A stretch of 64,000 bases of DNA from Epinephelus fuscoguttatus (taxonomy: Eukaryota > Chordata > Actinopteri > Perciformes > Serranidae): positions 32,897,839 through 32,961,838 of the forward strand of contig NC_064757.1 in the NCBI RefSeq assembly GCF_011397635.1. The letters are read 5' to 3'. Of this stretch, positions 12,104-25,200 are shown piece after piece. The notes under the pieces are model-generated. The model ran no database searches. It saw only the letters and a list, made by a program, of their open reading frames with translations, and was not told the origin of the DNA. How positions within the stretch are numbered: position 1 is the first letter of the stretch; every line of letters starts with the position of its first letter. The position numbers were made by a program, and so were the translations under genes.

Positions 12104-13160
12104 TAGTGGTGAAAGAAGTACTCAGATCTTTTACTCAGGTGAAAGTAGCAATACTACAGTGTAGACTGTAGTGTTTACTGTGTTACAAGTAAAAGTCTTG
12201 CATTCAAATTTTTTTAATTTAAGTGAAAATACAAAAGTATTAGCATCCAATTCCAGATCTGGATACTTGGCGTAAAGTCACACATGTTCTGGGTGGGTTT
12301 TGGCTTCCGCCAGGGTTGCCCCTTGTCACAGATCCTGTTTATGATATTCATGGACAGGATCTCGAGGCACAGCCAGGGGGAGGAAGGGGTCCGGTTTGGG
12401 GACCTCAGAATTGCATCTCAGCTTTTTGCAGATGATGTGATTCTATTGGCTTCATCATACTGTGACCTCCAACATGCACTGGGGTGGTTTGCAGCCAAGT
12501 GTGAAGCAGTCGGGATGAGAGTCAGCACCTCTAAATCTCAGGCCATGGTTCTCTGCTGGAAACCAGTGGATTGTTCCCTCCGGGTTAGGAGAGAGGAGGG
12601 TAAGGAGATCAGACATCCGGAGGGAGCTCGGAGTGGAGTCACTGCTCCTTTGCATCAAAAGGGGTCAGTTGAGGTAGTTTGGGCATCTGATCAGGATGCC
12701 TCCTGGGTGCCTCCCGTTAGAGGTGTTACGGGCATGTCCCACTGGTAGGGGGCCCCCTGGCAGATCCAGAACATGTTGGAGGGGTTACATATCTCATCTG
12801 GCCTGGGAACACCTTGGAGTCCCCCCAGGAGGAGCTGGAACGTATTGCTGGGGAGAGGGACGTCTGGAGTGCTTTGCTTGGCCTGCTGCCCCTGCAACCT
12901 GGCCCCGGATAAGCAGGTGTAGATGGATGGATGGATGGATGGATGGATGGATCGCAGGCATCCAAATATACTTTAAGTACCAAAATTACAATTAGTCATT
13001 TGCAGGATGGCCCATTTCAAAATAATGGATGTTAAAATATTGAATTTTAATATGTACATTACTGAAGTGTAGCAGCTGGTAAAAGTCGGGCTTATTTTAT
13101 TTAATCTGTCAGGTAGCTTGTGAATTTTACCAGGTGATCAATATAGTATCTAAACTTATT
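12104..13160. mobile_element. common teleost non-autonomous DNA element, split by a retrotransposon
   Basis: The left piece (agtggtgaaagaagtactca, gtaaaagtcttgcattcaaa) and the right piece (aaatatactttaagtacc, ggatggcccatttcaaaata, gtagcagctggtaaaagtcg) are consecutive parts of a very common fish repeat. They are separated by the Rex3-like insertion at 12251-12957. The 3' end of the host copy is not clear. Confidence 0.75.
12251..12957 (+). mobile_element. Rex3/RTE-like non-LTR retrotransposon, truncated and internally deleted
   Basis: Encodes the end of a reverse transcriptase: FRQGCPLSQILFMIFMDRIS and ASQLFADDVILLASS, where FADD is the catalytic box, then a gap and a frame change. The C terminus follows (RACPTGRGPPGRSRTCWRGY, HLAWEHLGVPP), and the copy ends in a GATG tandem tail. 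The 5' half is missing. The middle, between about 12600 and 12660, is deleted or scrambled relative to intact elements. A GATG tail is known for Rex3. Flanked by the 8-bp direct repeat gcatccaa (12243-12250 and 12958-12965). Not functional. Confidence 0.85.
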
Positions 13161-14949
13161 GTAATACATTATAATTTATTTGCTGATTATATTTCATTGC
13201 TAGTAGCAACTACTACTGGCACAGCTCCTTAGCTATTTAACTGATACTGTTAGATCCACCGTTTTGTAAGATGTAGGACCAAACCACTTTAACAGACATT
13301 TTTGACTTCTGGCCATGGATGCAGCTATTGTTCATGTTTGCTTGTCTTTGTTTAACTTTGTTGTCTTGGCTTACCTTTGTTTGTGTGCGTATATTTGTTC
13401 TTGGGCTAACAACCAGACTTAAATTCCTTGTGTCAACACAGCCAAGTTGCCCAAAGAAAATGTTTGCATTAGAGACTGCAAAATGCAAATATGTTACATT
13501 TGCATATTTTGTAAGTATCATATTACTGCTTTTAAAGTGACGTAATTAATCAGCTGACTTTGTTATCGGGGGGTGGAGGGGATCGTGGATGGCCAATCAC
13601 CTCAGCTAACCACTAGTGTGTTTTAGTGACATATTGTGATGTTTCCTAGCAGCGTTAAAGCCATCGAACCTGCTTTTCACCTGCCTGTCCCTGCTTATCC
13701 TGCGGCTTTTTGGGGGCTTATGAGCTTTTCCTATCCATAAGAGACTTTTCTGCCTACACCTAACCACACCTTGACTACAGTGTTGTTCAAGAATATAAAG
13801 TTTCAACATATCCACTAAAAAATAATGAAATAATGTATCTGTGGTTTACAAAAGTGTTCAGTGCAAACAAGTCCTTTTGGCAAGTGAATGGGTCAACCTC
13901 CTTGGCCAGAAAAATGTATTCTGATTTTGAATTGGGATTAAATTTATCTGGATTGTGGCTGGTGGAGAAGGTAATGGTGAAAAGTACAACCACTGTATCA
14001 GAGGAGCGCTTGCACGCACATGTTAGGGTACATCTTTGACTGTGCAGTTCATCTTTTCCTGCACTACGTGTATCAGACTGACTCTGCCCACTCCTGCACG
14101 ATTTGATGATTGCTGGAATTTCCTTTTAAATAAATGACTATATTGTGGTTAACAATAGCGTCTCAGTTAAGTTCCTCTTCATGGACTGTGTGGCTTCACA
14201 TCATTGTGCTAAGTTTGCAGCTCTCATGTGATGCCATTGCTCACCGCTCCTATTAGCTCATTTACTGTCAACAAGCCCATTTAGCACATCAGTGCCGATT
14301 GTGTATGAATCCTGACCTTGTTGCATTTTTGGCAAAACTATTTGTATTCTTTGTGAGCTCACTGTAATCAGTAATTAACACCTGTGCACATGTGGCAGAC
14401 ATCCATAATGTCCCCAGAATTTAATGTTCCAGGTCAGGAAAACAAGCAATTGCTTTCTTCACATGATACCGTCAGTCATGTGGACTGAGTCACATCAGTG
14501 AAGCTGCAGCTGCAGAAAAAGATCCTTGTGCTTTTCCAAATCGCATTACATGTTCAACCTCTGGCTATCCACTGACATTCTTGGTGGATATTTGGAAAAC
14601 ACACAACACCTTAGTGCCGATCATGTGACAAAGACCTGCTGATTTTATTGTTTTTGGATGTGAGAAAACCACAATTAAAGTAATTGCAGGAAGCTGAGGG
14701 AAGCGATGATGATAATTAATCTTTTTCTAATTGGTCCTCTGGCGCAGTGGATCTTTGCTTGCAATGAGTAAAGTACTATTAAGAGGAGGGCCACGGACTA
14801 GAAGTACAGTTTAAATTATAGTGACAGGGAAAACTGCCAAAAACTCATTTAAGTGGAAGAAATAAGGGGAGAATTTCACAGTTTATACACAAGCTGTATG
14901 ATTGAGAGAGGTTGAGAGTAGAAAGTAACTGCAAATGCAAACATTTTAA
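13161..14949. other. intergenic, no gene seen
   Basis: No coding exon or repeat with clear ends recognised. Confidence 0.4.
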
Positions 14950-17181
14950 AATGGTTTATTAAAAATATGGTATAAATAAATATCACACCTCTGTTACATA
15001 GTAGGTTACATCATTCAGATGAGACTGGAATACACTGGATAGACACTTCTCTTCAGTACAAAGTGATTCATAACATACAAGTTTACAGTGGTTTTCTTTG
15101 ACAGCAATTTCTTGTGTCCCACAGCTTGTCAGAACAGTACCGTTCATTTACAGTAGATACATCATTACAGTGTCAAACCGCCAACCTACAGTAGATAGAT
15201 CAGAGTTAAATAATTATTATAAATGCCAGCACTCATTTATTCAAAGAAATTCTCTGTGTTTTTTGAGTTAGTTGCTCAATCTCCTTAAAAGTAGGTGGAC
15301 CCATCGCTTTATTCAGCTGTTGGGGAACCTGTCAGTAGATTACAGAATAAGCCTGTTATTTCAATTTCAATCAGTGAGGTGAAGGCAGGTAGAATACAGT
15401 GTAGATCTGTGTAATCCATAAGATCAGTGCCTTGATTTTTCGTACGCTTCTTCTTGAAAATATATAAATACTGTGCATAGTAAATAATAATAAAAAAAAC
15501 TTGAAAAAGAGTGCGATTATCTTAACCAGTGTGTTTGATCAGGTCTACTGAATAAAAAATAATAGTGATACAAAACCAGCCTTGTCAGTGCCCCATTCCA
15601 ATATACAGCCATGCTGAGAAGTATTGTGACAACTGTCAGTTCTATAATATTCAGTCCTGTAATGCTGTTAAAAAAAGTCTTAATTATGGACGATACATGC
15701 AACCCTCAATCAAGGTAACATGAAGTAAATGACTGTTAACAAAATACCTGAGTTACAAAACGTTAATATACTATAATATATAATACATAACAACAATATA
15801 AAATCTGCACAATCAATTGAAATGCTTGGATTATACATCTTTGTGCCAGAGTCAGTCTTCGTAATTCACAGTTTCAAGCTGTTACAAGCATCACTTCCAC
15901 TCTGGTGATCATAACCCATACTGGAAGAGACTTCAACGTGCATGAGGACCAGATAACAATGATTAAACATACGTTAGGCACCAAACATAGGTTGTAACTG
16001 ACCACAATGATGATCGCTTTGTAAATGCTCAAGTGGACAAAGTCTGTTCCAACAATTCAATATACAGCAGTGGTTGTAAACTAATGATTCAATGGACTGT
16101 GTGGCTCAAAGAAAACCTAAAGCTGTCCGTATGCTGATTAATGTATGGCAAAAGGACTTTGGCCATATAGGTTTTCTGCTTTATCCAACTTTAAAACTGC
16201 ATAAATCAATTTATGGCCACTAGGGGGCGGAATAACTCGAAAACAGGCCTGCACAACCTTGACAACGTCTTATAAAGTTGTTGTTCTAAAAGTTGCAAGC
16301 AAGAAACTGCTTAAGTATTCATCCAGCGCAAACAGAGTAATGTTATCATCCCAGTGGAGCTGTGTTTCTGGTTATATGGTGACATTTTAGCTCTGGTTAA
16401 CCTCCACCAGCTCTTGACAGAAAAATATGTGGGGGCATAACTCAAAAATAAGCTGACCAAGCCTTCATAAACGTTATTATGCCCTTTCTTAAGTTGTTAT
16501 TCCAAATGTTGCAAGCAAAGCATGGCCTAATTTAACACTCTGATGTACCCTCCACCAACTCTTGACAAAAAATCTTGGGTCTATATCTTGGTATATGCTT
16601 AACTTTATAAAGTAATGTGCAGTAAAAACTAAAACAATGAGCTAAGAGAGGCTAAAAACTGTTGGGTGAGTAGGGTGATAACTCTGAGTTTGTCAATACC
16701 GGTGAAACCTTATACACAGCACTGTAATTTGATTCAGTATTAATACAAAAATATTGATTTAGGTACAGCAACAGATTTTGGCTACAGTGGTTTTCTACCT
16801 TATCCATTTTTAAAGCTACATCAATCTATTAATGGCCACTAGAGGGCAAAAGAACTCAAAAATAAGCTAACACAGCCTTGATGTACAGTATTATGGCCCC
16901 TTTAAATTTCTTATTCCAATGTTGCCGGCAAACTATTGCCTTTTAGCTCTGGTTTAGGTTCCACCAACTCTTGACAGAAAAAATCTAAAACAATGAGCTA
17001 AAAGAGATTAAAAGGCTCCATACGCTGCAAAGATGATAATTCTGAGTCTGAATACTGATTAATGCAACTTTAAGCTAATTTATTGCAACCTCATTTAAAT
17101 ACACAACCACGTTTTAATCTGTTATCAAAACCTGAAACCGTGTTCTCCAACACATATAGCTACAAGTCAGTTTGTGGAAGA
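14950..17181 (-). other. cspg4: probable cspg4 3' UTR
   Basis: About 2.2 kb downstream of the stop codon with no coding potential and few of the dispersed repeats that crowd the flanks. Possible AATAAA polyadenylation signals on the minus strand occur near 17078, 15308, 15236 and 14955. The one at about 14955 sits where dispersed repeats begin again, so I take it as the likeliest distal end. Transcript evidence is absent, so the end point is a guess. Confidence 0.35.
16141..17065 (-). repeat. degenerate internal repeat in the cspg4 3' UTR
   Basis: The plus-strand text shows at least three diverged copies of one block, near 16141-16430, 16430-16690 and 16770-17065. Shared pieces include ttttctgctttatcc / ttttctaccttatcc, tggccactagggggc / tggccactagagggc, aactcaaaaataagct, ctccaccaactcttgaca and taaaacaatgagctaa. 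The copies differ by many substitutions and indels, so the duplication is old. Confidence 0.7.
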
Positions 17182-19250
17182 TCATACCCAGTACTGATTC
17201 CTCTGCAGAGTGGGCGTGGTGGTTCTAATAATGTGGGAAGATGACGCAGGGGAACCATTACTCCAAGAACTTACGAGCATGTTTGAATCGATGGTGTTAT
17301 AACCTGAGCCCTGATTTGGTGTCAATAACCGATCAAAAACAGGGCTTCCTGGGCAGCTGGGGTTCATGGGGTTTAATGGAGTGACAGTCACTGTGGGAAC
17401 TGTTGTGCTCCTCTGGGTTTGACCCTGGTAGGACTGACTGCTTGGAAGACTAGTAGAAGGTGGCTCCTTTGGTGCAGCGGGGCTCTGCTTCCTTTGCCTG
17501 TGGTGTCGCAGAAAGACAACCAGGACTACAAAGATGATTACGAGCAGCAGCAGAGCCAGCAGTGGTAAGATAACCAGGAGCGGACTGGAGGTTTTTTGAG
17601 GATAGGACTCTACACGTACTGGTGTGTTCCTGAAGGGAAAATCCTCTGTATCATGTGTAGGTTTGCCAAGAGTTGTGCTGAAAATGCTAGTTCTGTTGGA
17701 GTTTCCCCAGCGGTTGCGTCCCTTGAATTTTTGCTGGTTTTTGCTTGGCTGCTGGGTGGAGAGGAAAGCTGTAGACAGGACTGGTGAGGCAGTTCCATTT
17801 CTTGAGGTGCGGATAGGCGTCTGATGAATAGATGAGGTGGTTGGGACAGGACTTTTTGTGGTTGGGAAAAGCGCTGGATCATATGGCACAATTGTAAAGT
17901 GGAACTCCCCTTTAGCAGGTGGGATGTTATCAGCTTTCAGCACAAACACCAGTGAGTCATTAAGCTCTTGAACTCCAGTCATGTTAGCATTCAGCTCCAA
18001 GGCTACCTTCCCCTGCATCACCTCCTGAAAGGTGAAGGACTCAGCTTGGACAGCTTTCCTGGATATTTTAGGTTTTGTCCAAACCACCTTCCCATGCCTG
18101 GGATGAGAGATAACTTCAAATATAGGGTTACTGTCACTGATATTAGCCAGTTCAGAGGCATCAAGAAAGCTGGCATTGAGTTTGACAGTGATCCCATTGG
18201 GAATGCTTAAACCCTTCCCCACCTGGATCAAAGGTCTGACAGTTATGTTAAACACTTGGCCGGTCACATTTGCCTCTGAAGTGAAGGCATTGAACTCAAA
18301 GCTGTCCTCTGAAGAGGAATGGGAGATCATGTGGTAGGACAACCTTCCAGCCTGTAGATCCTCCTGTCCGAACTGTGTAACCTCTTGGTTGTCCTTTAGA
18401 AGTTTGCCAAAGTTCGGAGGCCTTGTAATCTGGTAATGGATGGTGATGTTTTTCCCGTTGGTCTCAGCAGAAAGGTTGTCTTGGGTCAGTGTTACAGAAG
18501 TCTTGCCTTGCTCCAATGTCAATCCAGTGTAGTTGACCAGAGAAATGGTGATTTCTGTCACTTCTAGGTTAAAGAGTTTATATATTGGTTTATGATGACC
18601 ATCTGTAACACTGAAGTAGAACACCCCAGAGACAGAGCTTCCATCATGGATAAAATAGACACTTCCGTTGTTGATCTGGGCTTGGGTGAAGGCCACTATC
18701 GACTCATTCAAACTTCCTTCAAGAGCTAGGTAACCATTGTTTGGCTTGCTAATCACAGAGAACTTAATATCATCAGGAGGATTGTCTAAGTCTTCCACTT
18801 TGAGATTCTCAGGCCTGAGAGCTACCGTATCTCCTTGTACCACCCTCAGACTCGGAGCTTTGGTTTTTAACAAAGGTGGCTGATCATTCACAGGTGTGAT
18901 TGTGATGTTAAAACGCTCCTCAACAACATCCATGTCATCCTGAGGGCGCTGCGCCGTTTTGCCTTTGGGATTTATCCATGCGTTGAATACAAAAGAGTCA
19001 TGAGTTGTCTCTGAGTTGTCGTGCTTGTAGGTGATGCCGTATTTGTTAACGATGAACTGGGAGAAGTTAGGTTTGTCCTTGGTGAGGTTTCTCTCGCCTA
19101 CCACTATGACACCATGCTGAGGCAGTGACGTCACCTGGAACCAAACCTCATTGGAGCTCCGCCGAAGCGTCGGCAGCTTGGACATTAGGTTAGAGGCGTC
19201 CAGCTTGGATTCATCAATGACGACACTCTCCCCTTCTGTTACCTCAGCAC
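17182..19250 (-). CDS. cspg4: cspg4 exon 10: last CSPG repeats, stalk, membrane segment, tail, stop
   Basis: 2069 nt including the TGA at 17184-17182; residues 1724-2411. Acceptor tggtgctag|GTGCTG. It starts AEVTEGESVVIDESKLDASNL, continues through the last CSPG repeats (VNDQPPLL, FTQAQINNGSVYFIHDGSSV), then the Ser/Thr-rich stalk. Next come 24 hydrophobic residues (LLVILPLLALLLLVIIFVVL and following) with RHHRQRK as stop-transfer. The tail of about 108 residues has several Ser/Thr-Pro sites (VTPLNP, GSPVF, LLTP) and ends QYWV. The mammalian tail is about 76 residues, so this tail is longer, but the PDZ-binding end is identical. Confidence 0.96.
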
Positions 19251-22200
19251 CTAGCACCAAGCAAACATTACGTTAATCACCGACATTTTTAAGTAATAAA
19301 AACATAAACAACAGTTGAGTCAGTAGGTTTTAGCCATGCCTGTGGTAATGTCAGTCTGCTGGTTGATTAGTTCACCACATTGGTCAAGACTGAAATTTTT
19401 AACCACTATTGGATGGACTAGCATAACGTTAAGACATTCGTAGTCCCCTGAGGATAACAGCCGTGGTACAGAAGCGACGGGTCATGTAGTCTGGATAGAG
19501 TGGGGTTTTTTACCTGACCTGTCTTTGTAATATGTGGTTGTATGCCAGCATCACTGTGTGCACATTGTGTTTTGCCAAGTGATTATGCTGTTAGTTATGC
19601 AGGGTTTGGAAGCATTGGCTATATTAACTGATACTGAATTAATTAACTGGAATATTTTAACAACAGGATGCATCGATTTTGTTTTAATGTGAAATGTAAA
19701 AACATCCACAAGGTTGCTTTGCTGCATTGCACTGCCTCTGGCACAATGTGGTATTAACTTTTAGTATTTTTAAACAGATTAATAAATATTTTAAATATAT
19801 TATTCTAGTAATAACCTAGTATCACTGCTAGATGAGCAGAATCACACACAAGCAGACAGACAGAGACAGAGGATTCGCTCTAAGTGTGACTTAAAAAAAG
19901 CAAAAGAGCAGAATTGTGCTGTAGTCTACTTCATTACCCCTGCAGTTTGTTAAAAAAATATATTTTTGTTATTACAAAAGGCATTGTTGGGTACCAGAGC
20001 CAAATTCCAGGTACCAGTACTGGTTGAAATGTGAACAGTACCCAACGTTGGTTCGATGTAGTTTTTACATAGCTGCTTGTAGAGAACAAAAATAGACCAG
20101 CTAGGTAAAACAAGTAAAAAGTAGGGAAGCAGTGCCCATGCTGGTGCTTGTGGCTTCTGTGGGCAGCGTGGCAGCTTCACTTGGTTATAAGGGATGCGCT
20201 CTGTTGTGGACATGTTGCAGCAGACATGTCGGGCACATCTGTGCCCCATGTATTTTGGCCATAAAGCCTACTGACTTTGGCGATCTCATGATTTTACTTC
20301 CATTAAAAGTTGACATTTTAAAGGAGCTACATGTAAGAAATCTAAAGCAAATAGTCATAAAATCCTCCTAATATGTCACAGAGACTAAGGAATAATGTTT
20401 ATATAACATACTGATCTCACCGACAACAATAGTACGGCCAGAATATTCGCATTTAATAAAATATTTTACGGTCCGCAAATCATGTTTATGTTTTGAATTT
20501 GTGTTTTGGCCTGTTGCGCCACCCACCGCCGTCTACCAGACACGCAGTCAGTAGAGTCTCAGCATCAGTTACAGTTACGACTGAGCTACAGCAGCACGGC
20601 AAGCAGCATTAGCAGTGTCCTGGTACATAGCATTAGCAGCCGGCTCCTCCTCAGCTGTATCCCGGCAGCAGCGTTAGCAGCAGAGAAGCCGGACTTGCTC
20701 GAATGGTCTGCTGGAAAACCGAAGATCAAGGACGCAGTGACGTGGCCCTGCCACGGCAGCCGCCCGTGAGCAAACAAATCAGTCTCCAGCGTGCCGCTGT
20801 CCAGCAACCTCGAATCTGTAGGGGAGAGGGGGGCGGACACGACTCGCGGCAGTATTTTGAATTTGAGTGCAGTAACCATTTTGGCCACATTCTTACATAC
20901 AGCGCCTTCAAGTTTTGAGTGAATGTCTCAAAGACTATTATTTGATAGATTATCATGAACATTTTTATGCATTTTACTTCATGTTGCCCTCATTATGAAT
21001 TATGACCATTCATTTATCACAAAGTCAGAGTTTCTGTGACAAAATAATTGCAATACTAATGACATTCCCATCAGCCTCAGCAGTACTTTGTGTTTAGTGC
21101 TAATTAGGAAAGAATGCTAACTCGCTAAAATAAGATGGTTAACAGAGTAAGAATCCTACTTGCTTTACTCTTGTTCACACTTGTGTTCATACCTGTGTTT
21201 GCAAGCAGGACTGTGTTGTGTTCAGGTCCAGTGTTCTCATAAGAAATGTCAATTTTGAAGGTCTGGCTGTCCAGAGAAGTAGGCGGTGATGCCACAGAGA
21301 AGGTCATAGAGTCCATGGCCTCCCAGCCCACTGACTCAACGGGGGTCTGGATGTAAACAACCTCTTTTCTGTCCACCTGGGGTACAAAAACACCACAGAT
21401 CCTCAGGCAAACCCACGATCCAAAATAAATTCACATCAACAAATTTGCACAACATGCAGATCAGCCATCCCTAAAGTGAACTGATGACTTAATCAAGTGT
21501 GTAAACAGCTCAGTGGCCTAAATAGCTCTTCACCATCCTGAAAGACATTACAACAGTACGTATAAGATTTCACCATTAATTTAAATCTGCTTTGCTCAGC
21601 AGTAAATAACGTGTACAGCACCACAGCTTTAACTGTGCCAGATGATAATCTATCAGAAATAATTGATCACATAAAAGCCTCACATGTTCCATTCAGCTTA
21701 AGAAGCACAAAGTCAATTTCCTGAATGAGGATGCAGAGTATAAATTATTCATACTGTGGAAATCTGGCAACTTTCCACATGAATGGAGGGACCCTAATGT
21801 TTAATCCTGACCTGGTTCACATCCCTTTTATTTCATTTCAAAATAAAGTAAAATGAGAGAGTACTGATTTGACCTCCAGTTCCTCACTCACCATCTCCTG
21901 TGTGAAAGTGGAGATGTCCACTGTTGAATTATCGGGCCGCGTCATCACCAGACGTCCCAGTTTAGGATGCCGAATCACACTGAATGTAATAACGCGGTTT
22001 GTGGCGTTGCTGATGTCATTGGTCACTGCTTGTAAAACTTCATTTGTGACTGGTGTAGAGGAGCCTGGAGGAAAGACACAAAATTGAATTAAGAGAATTA
22101 TTGGTGAAGTGGTTTGGATAATTGATCATGAAACTATATCTGTCAAGAAAATTAGTTTCTCTTGTCTGGTGTTCAGTTTAGCTGTCGCCACACTGTTAAA

Positions 22201-25200
22201 TTTCTTGTGTGGCTGCATCAAATGTTGCAAGTTTTCCCCTCTGGAAGCGTTTCACATCTTTTTGACACCAAATTATGCAAAACAAGCTCTGGAATAGGCC
22301 GATGAGAGTCCTTTGATGTGTCAAATTAAAGCTGCACTGCAGACATCACAGGCTTTTTTACAGCGCTGTCCAACTGCAGTGCGGGGTGTTACATAAAATC
22401 CAAACAAGAAATTAAAAGTGGATCAGCTCCTTACAGGCGCAGAAATCTTCCACTTGGGGAAAATGTAAAGAGAGACATCTCCTGTGCACGATGACTGGGA
22501 CTGACTACTGAGAGCCTCTTTTCTTCCTCTTACGATGAATTACATAGATTTCCATAGCTCTGCTGCCACTGTGAAGATTGCGAGAATCCTAAAAAAAGAC
22601 TGCTGATAAATGATGGAAGCCAATGATAGAGGGAAAGAGGGGTCAAAGCACAGTGAAATTCATTCATCACTTGTCGTGAGCACTCCCACCATCCTTGTCA
22701 TGGGAAATTTCCCTCTTAGAGGAAGACGGAGAGACGGGCTTTCTTGTCTTTTTACAATGGAAACCTGTCTTGCTCGAAATCAGCACAAGATGGGTTTCAC
22801 TATATTGTCAGACATTTGTGCAACATGTAAAATGCTAACAGGAATATAAACAAAATACACAACACAAACAAAATACTTCTCCAAAACACTGAGTTGTTTA
22901 GGCTGTCTGTTAGATGAGAAAAATGTGTGCCACTCTGGGAATTGGAGACTCATGTAAGAAAAAAACATGCACAAACACACCATAAATATTCACTGTGTGT
23001 GGTTCATGTTTTTAACGGCATATGGGATAATAAGAGTCTATAAAATGATAATGATGATAAGGGATTAGAGGAACACATGGAGAATCAATAATAGAATATC
23101 TTAAAGGCAAATTAAGGCAATGAAAGTCTTCCTGTCTGAAAGTGTGCATTGTTTCCCCCAAGGTCATACTTTCCACTGAGGATGGAGAGGATGTGTCACC
23201 TTCACTTTTCAAGATCCTGCTTTTTTCAATAATGGAAGATCTAACTTCAATATAATACCTTGCAAAATATCAATTTTCAATACCACAGGGAAATAAATTG
23301 GTGAAGATTCTCAGTCATCCAGGTCATGGTAATCTCAAGTGCTATATCATTGTGCTTGAGCTTCTTGAAGATATTTCACCTCTCATCCAAGAGGCGAAAT
23401 ATCTTCAAGAAACTCAAGCAAGTCCAGCTGCCTATGATACAGCACTTCAGATCACAGGGAAAGATAAAGATATTAAGTTCATACAATTTCATATTTTTAA
23501 TAACAGATAAATTTAACAAGGCTACAACCTGACGACAACTTTTCTTTTCTTGGTTAGTAACACAGTATAGGCAGCAGACTGACAGTAAACACTGACAATA
23601 AGAGAGAACAGGAGCTGGTACTGATGTATTAACTGTTTCAAATATTCAGGACCAATATGTATCAATAAATCCATATTTTTAACAGCACTGCGCCCTTTAA
23701 GTTTAACATTGTTCTCTTTCTGTTCAACTACCGAGGTCCAGATGATCCAAGCTCATAAAAACAGAGATATTTTCATCTTAATGTGTGCTCAGAGAAATGA
23801 ACATAAAAGCTCCAGTGTGTAGGATGTAGGGGCATCTACTGGCAGACATTGAATAAAATATTCATAACTATGATTTGATTAGTGTATAATCACCTGAAAA
23901 TAAAAATCTTGTTTTTGTTGCCTTCGAATGAGCTGTTTATATCTACATATAAAGTGGGTTCTCGTCCATTGAGCCCGTTGTGTTGTTTCTATGTAGCTCA
24001 GAATGGACAATCCAAACAGTGGGTCTAGACAGGGCTGTTTGCATTTTCGCATTGGCCACTATAGTTCTCCTACATGCTTGGCACACAGGAAAAGTTTCAG
24101 TTGGGTTCCATCTGCAGCCTCACCACTAGGGTCTACTAAACTCAGTAGACCTTTAACAAGCATGCCAGTCCTTGCCGAACTTTTATTGCCATGGGTTTTG
24201 CCCATCTAGATACGCACAGGCCATCCTACCATCATGATGGAGGTTGCTGTAACTGTATGTAGCCTGAAAGGAAAACCTGCATATACTACTCAGAAAAAGG
24301 GTACTACCCAGTACACTGGTTCCCAACTGGTGGGTTGTGGTCCAAAAGTGGGTCAAGGGTCCATTCTGAATGGACCGCAAGTGACTCAGGAACATGTCAG
24401 GCTGTGAATATCCGGCACAGAGCTTTTAGTTTGAAGAGCTGTTTCCTGTTGTCGAGTGAGTGACTAACAAACAGCCGGCCTACTTAACAGAGACGGCAAA
24501 CTAGCTATAAGACATGGCCAAATGCAAGAATGATGCTGAAAGTATTAAACTGTGTGGACCTTGAACTAATGACTGAGAAAAAATCTGGACCCCAACGCTG
24601 GACCAGTTGGGAACCACTGGCCAAGTAGCAGTTTCAGAAATTATTTCTATATTTCATTGTGTGTCCCCAACTTCTGAAACTCCCCATGTTTAAAAGATAT
24701 GACGTATCCCCTCTCTACATGGCGGCCATGCTTTTACTCCACCTTCAAATGTGGCCGTTGGGGGGCGTCAGTGGCTTAGTGGATAGAGCAGGTGCCCCAT
24801 GTACAAGGCTGTTGCCGCAGCGACCTGGGCTTGACTCCAGCCTGTGGCCCTTTGCGTGTCACTCCCTCTCTCTCTCCCTCCCCCTTTCACGCTTGACTTT
24901 CCTATCAATTAAAGGCAAAAATGCCACCAAAAAATATGGAAAAACAAAAACAAAAAATGTGGCCGTTTGAAACAGCTATAAAGACTTTTGCTTCAGATGT
25001 GGTTGGAAAACATGTTGTACAAACTCCTTTTCGAGCATAACGCTGTCTGTATATTCCCACTGTCACCGTGTAACAGTAAAAATGTCCATTAAATAATTAG
25101 CTTCATGTATTCAACATAGGGCTGGGCGATATGGAGAAAATGAAATATCATTTTTGCCCAAATACCTCGATATCAATATTGTGACAATATTGTAGGGTCG

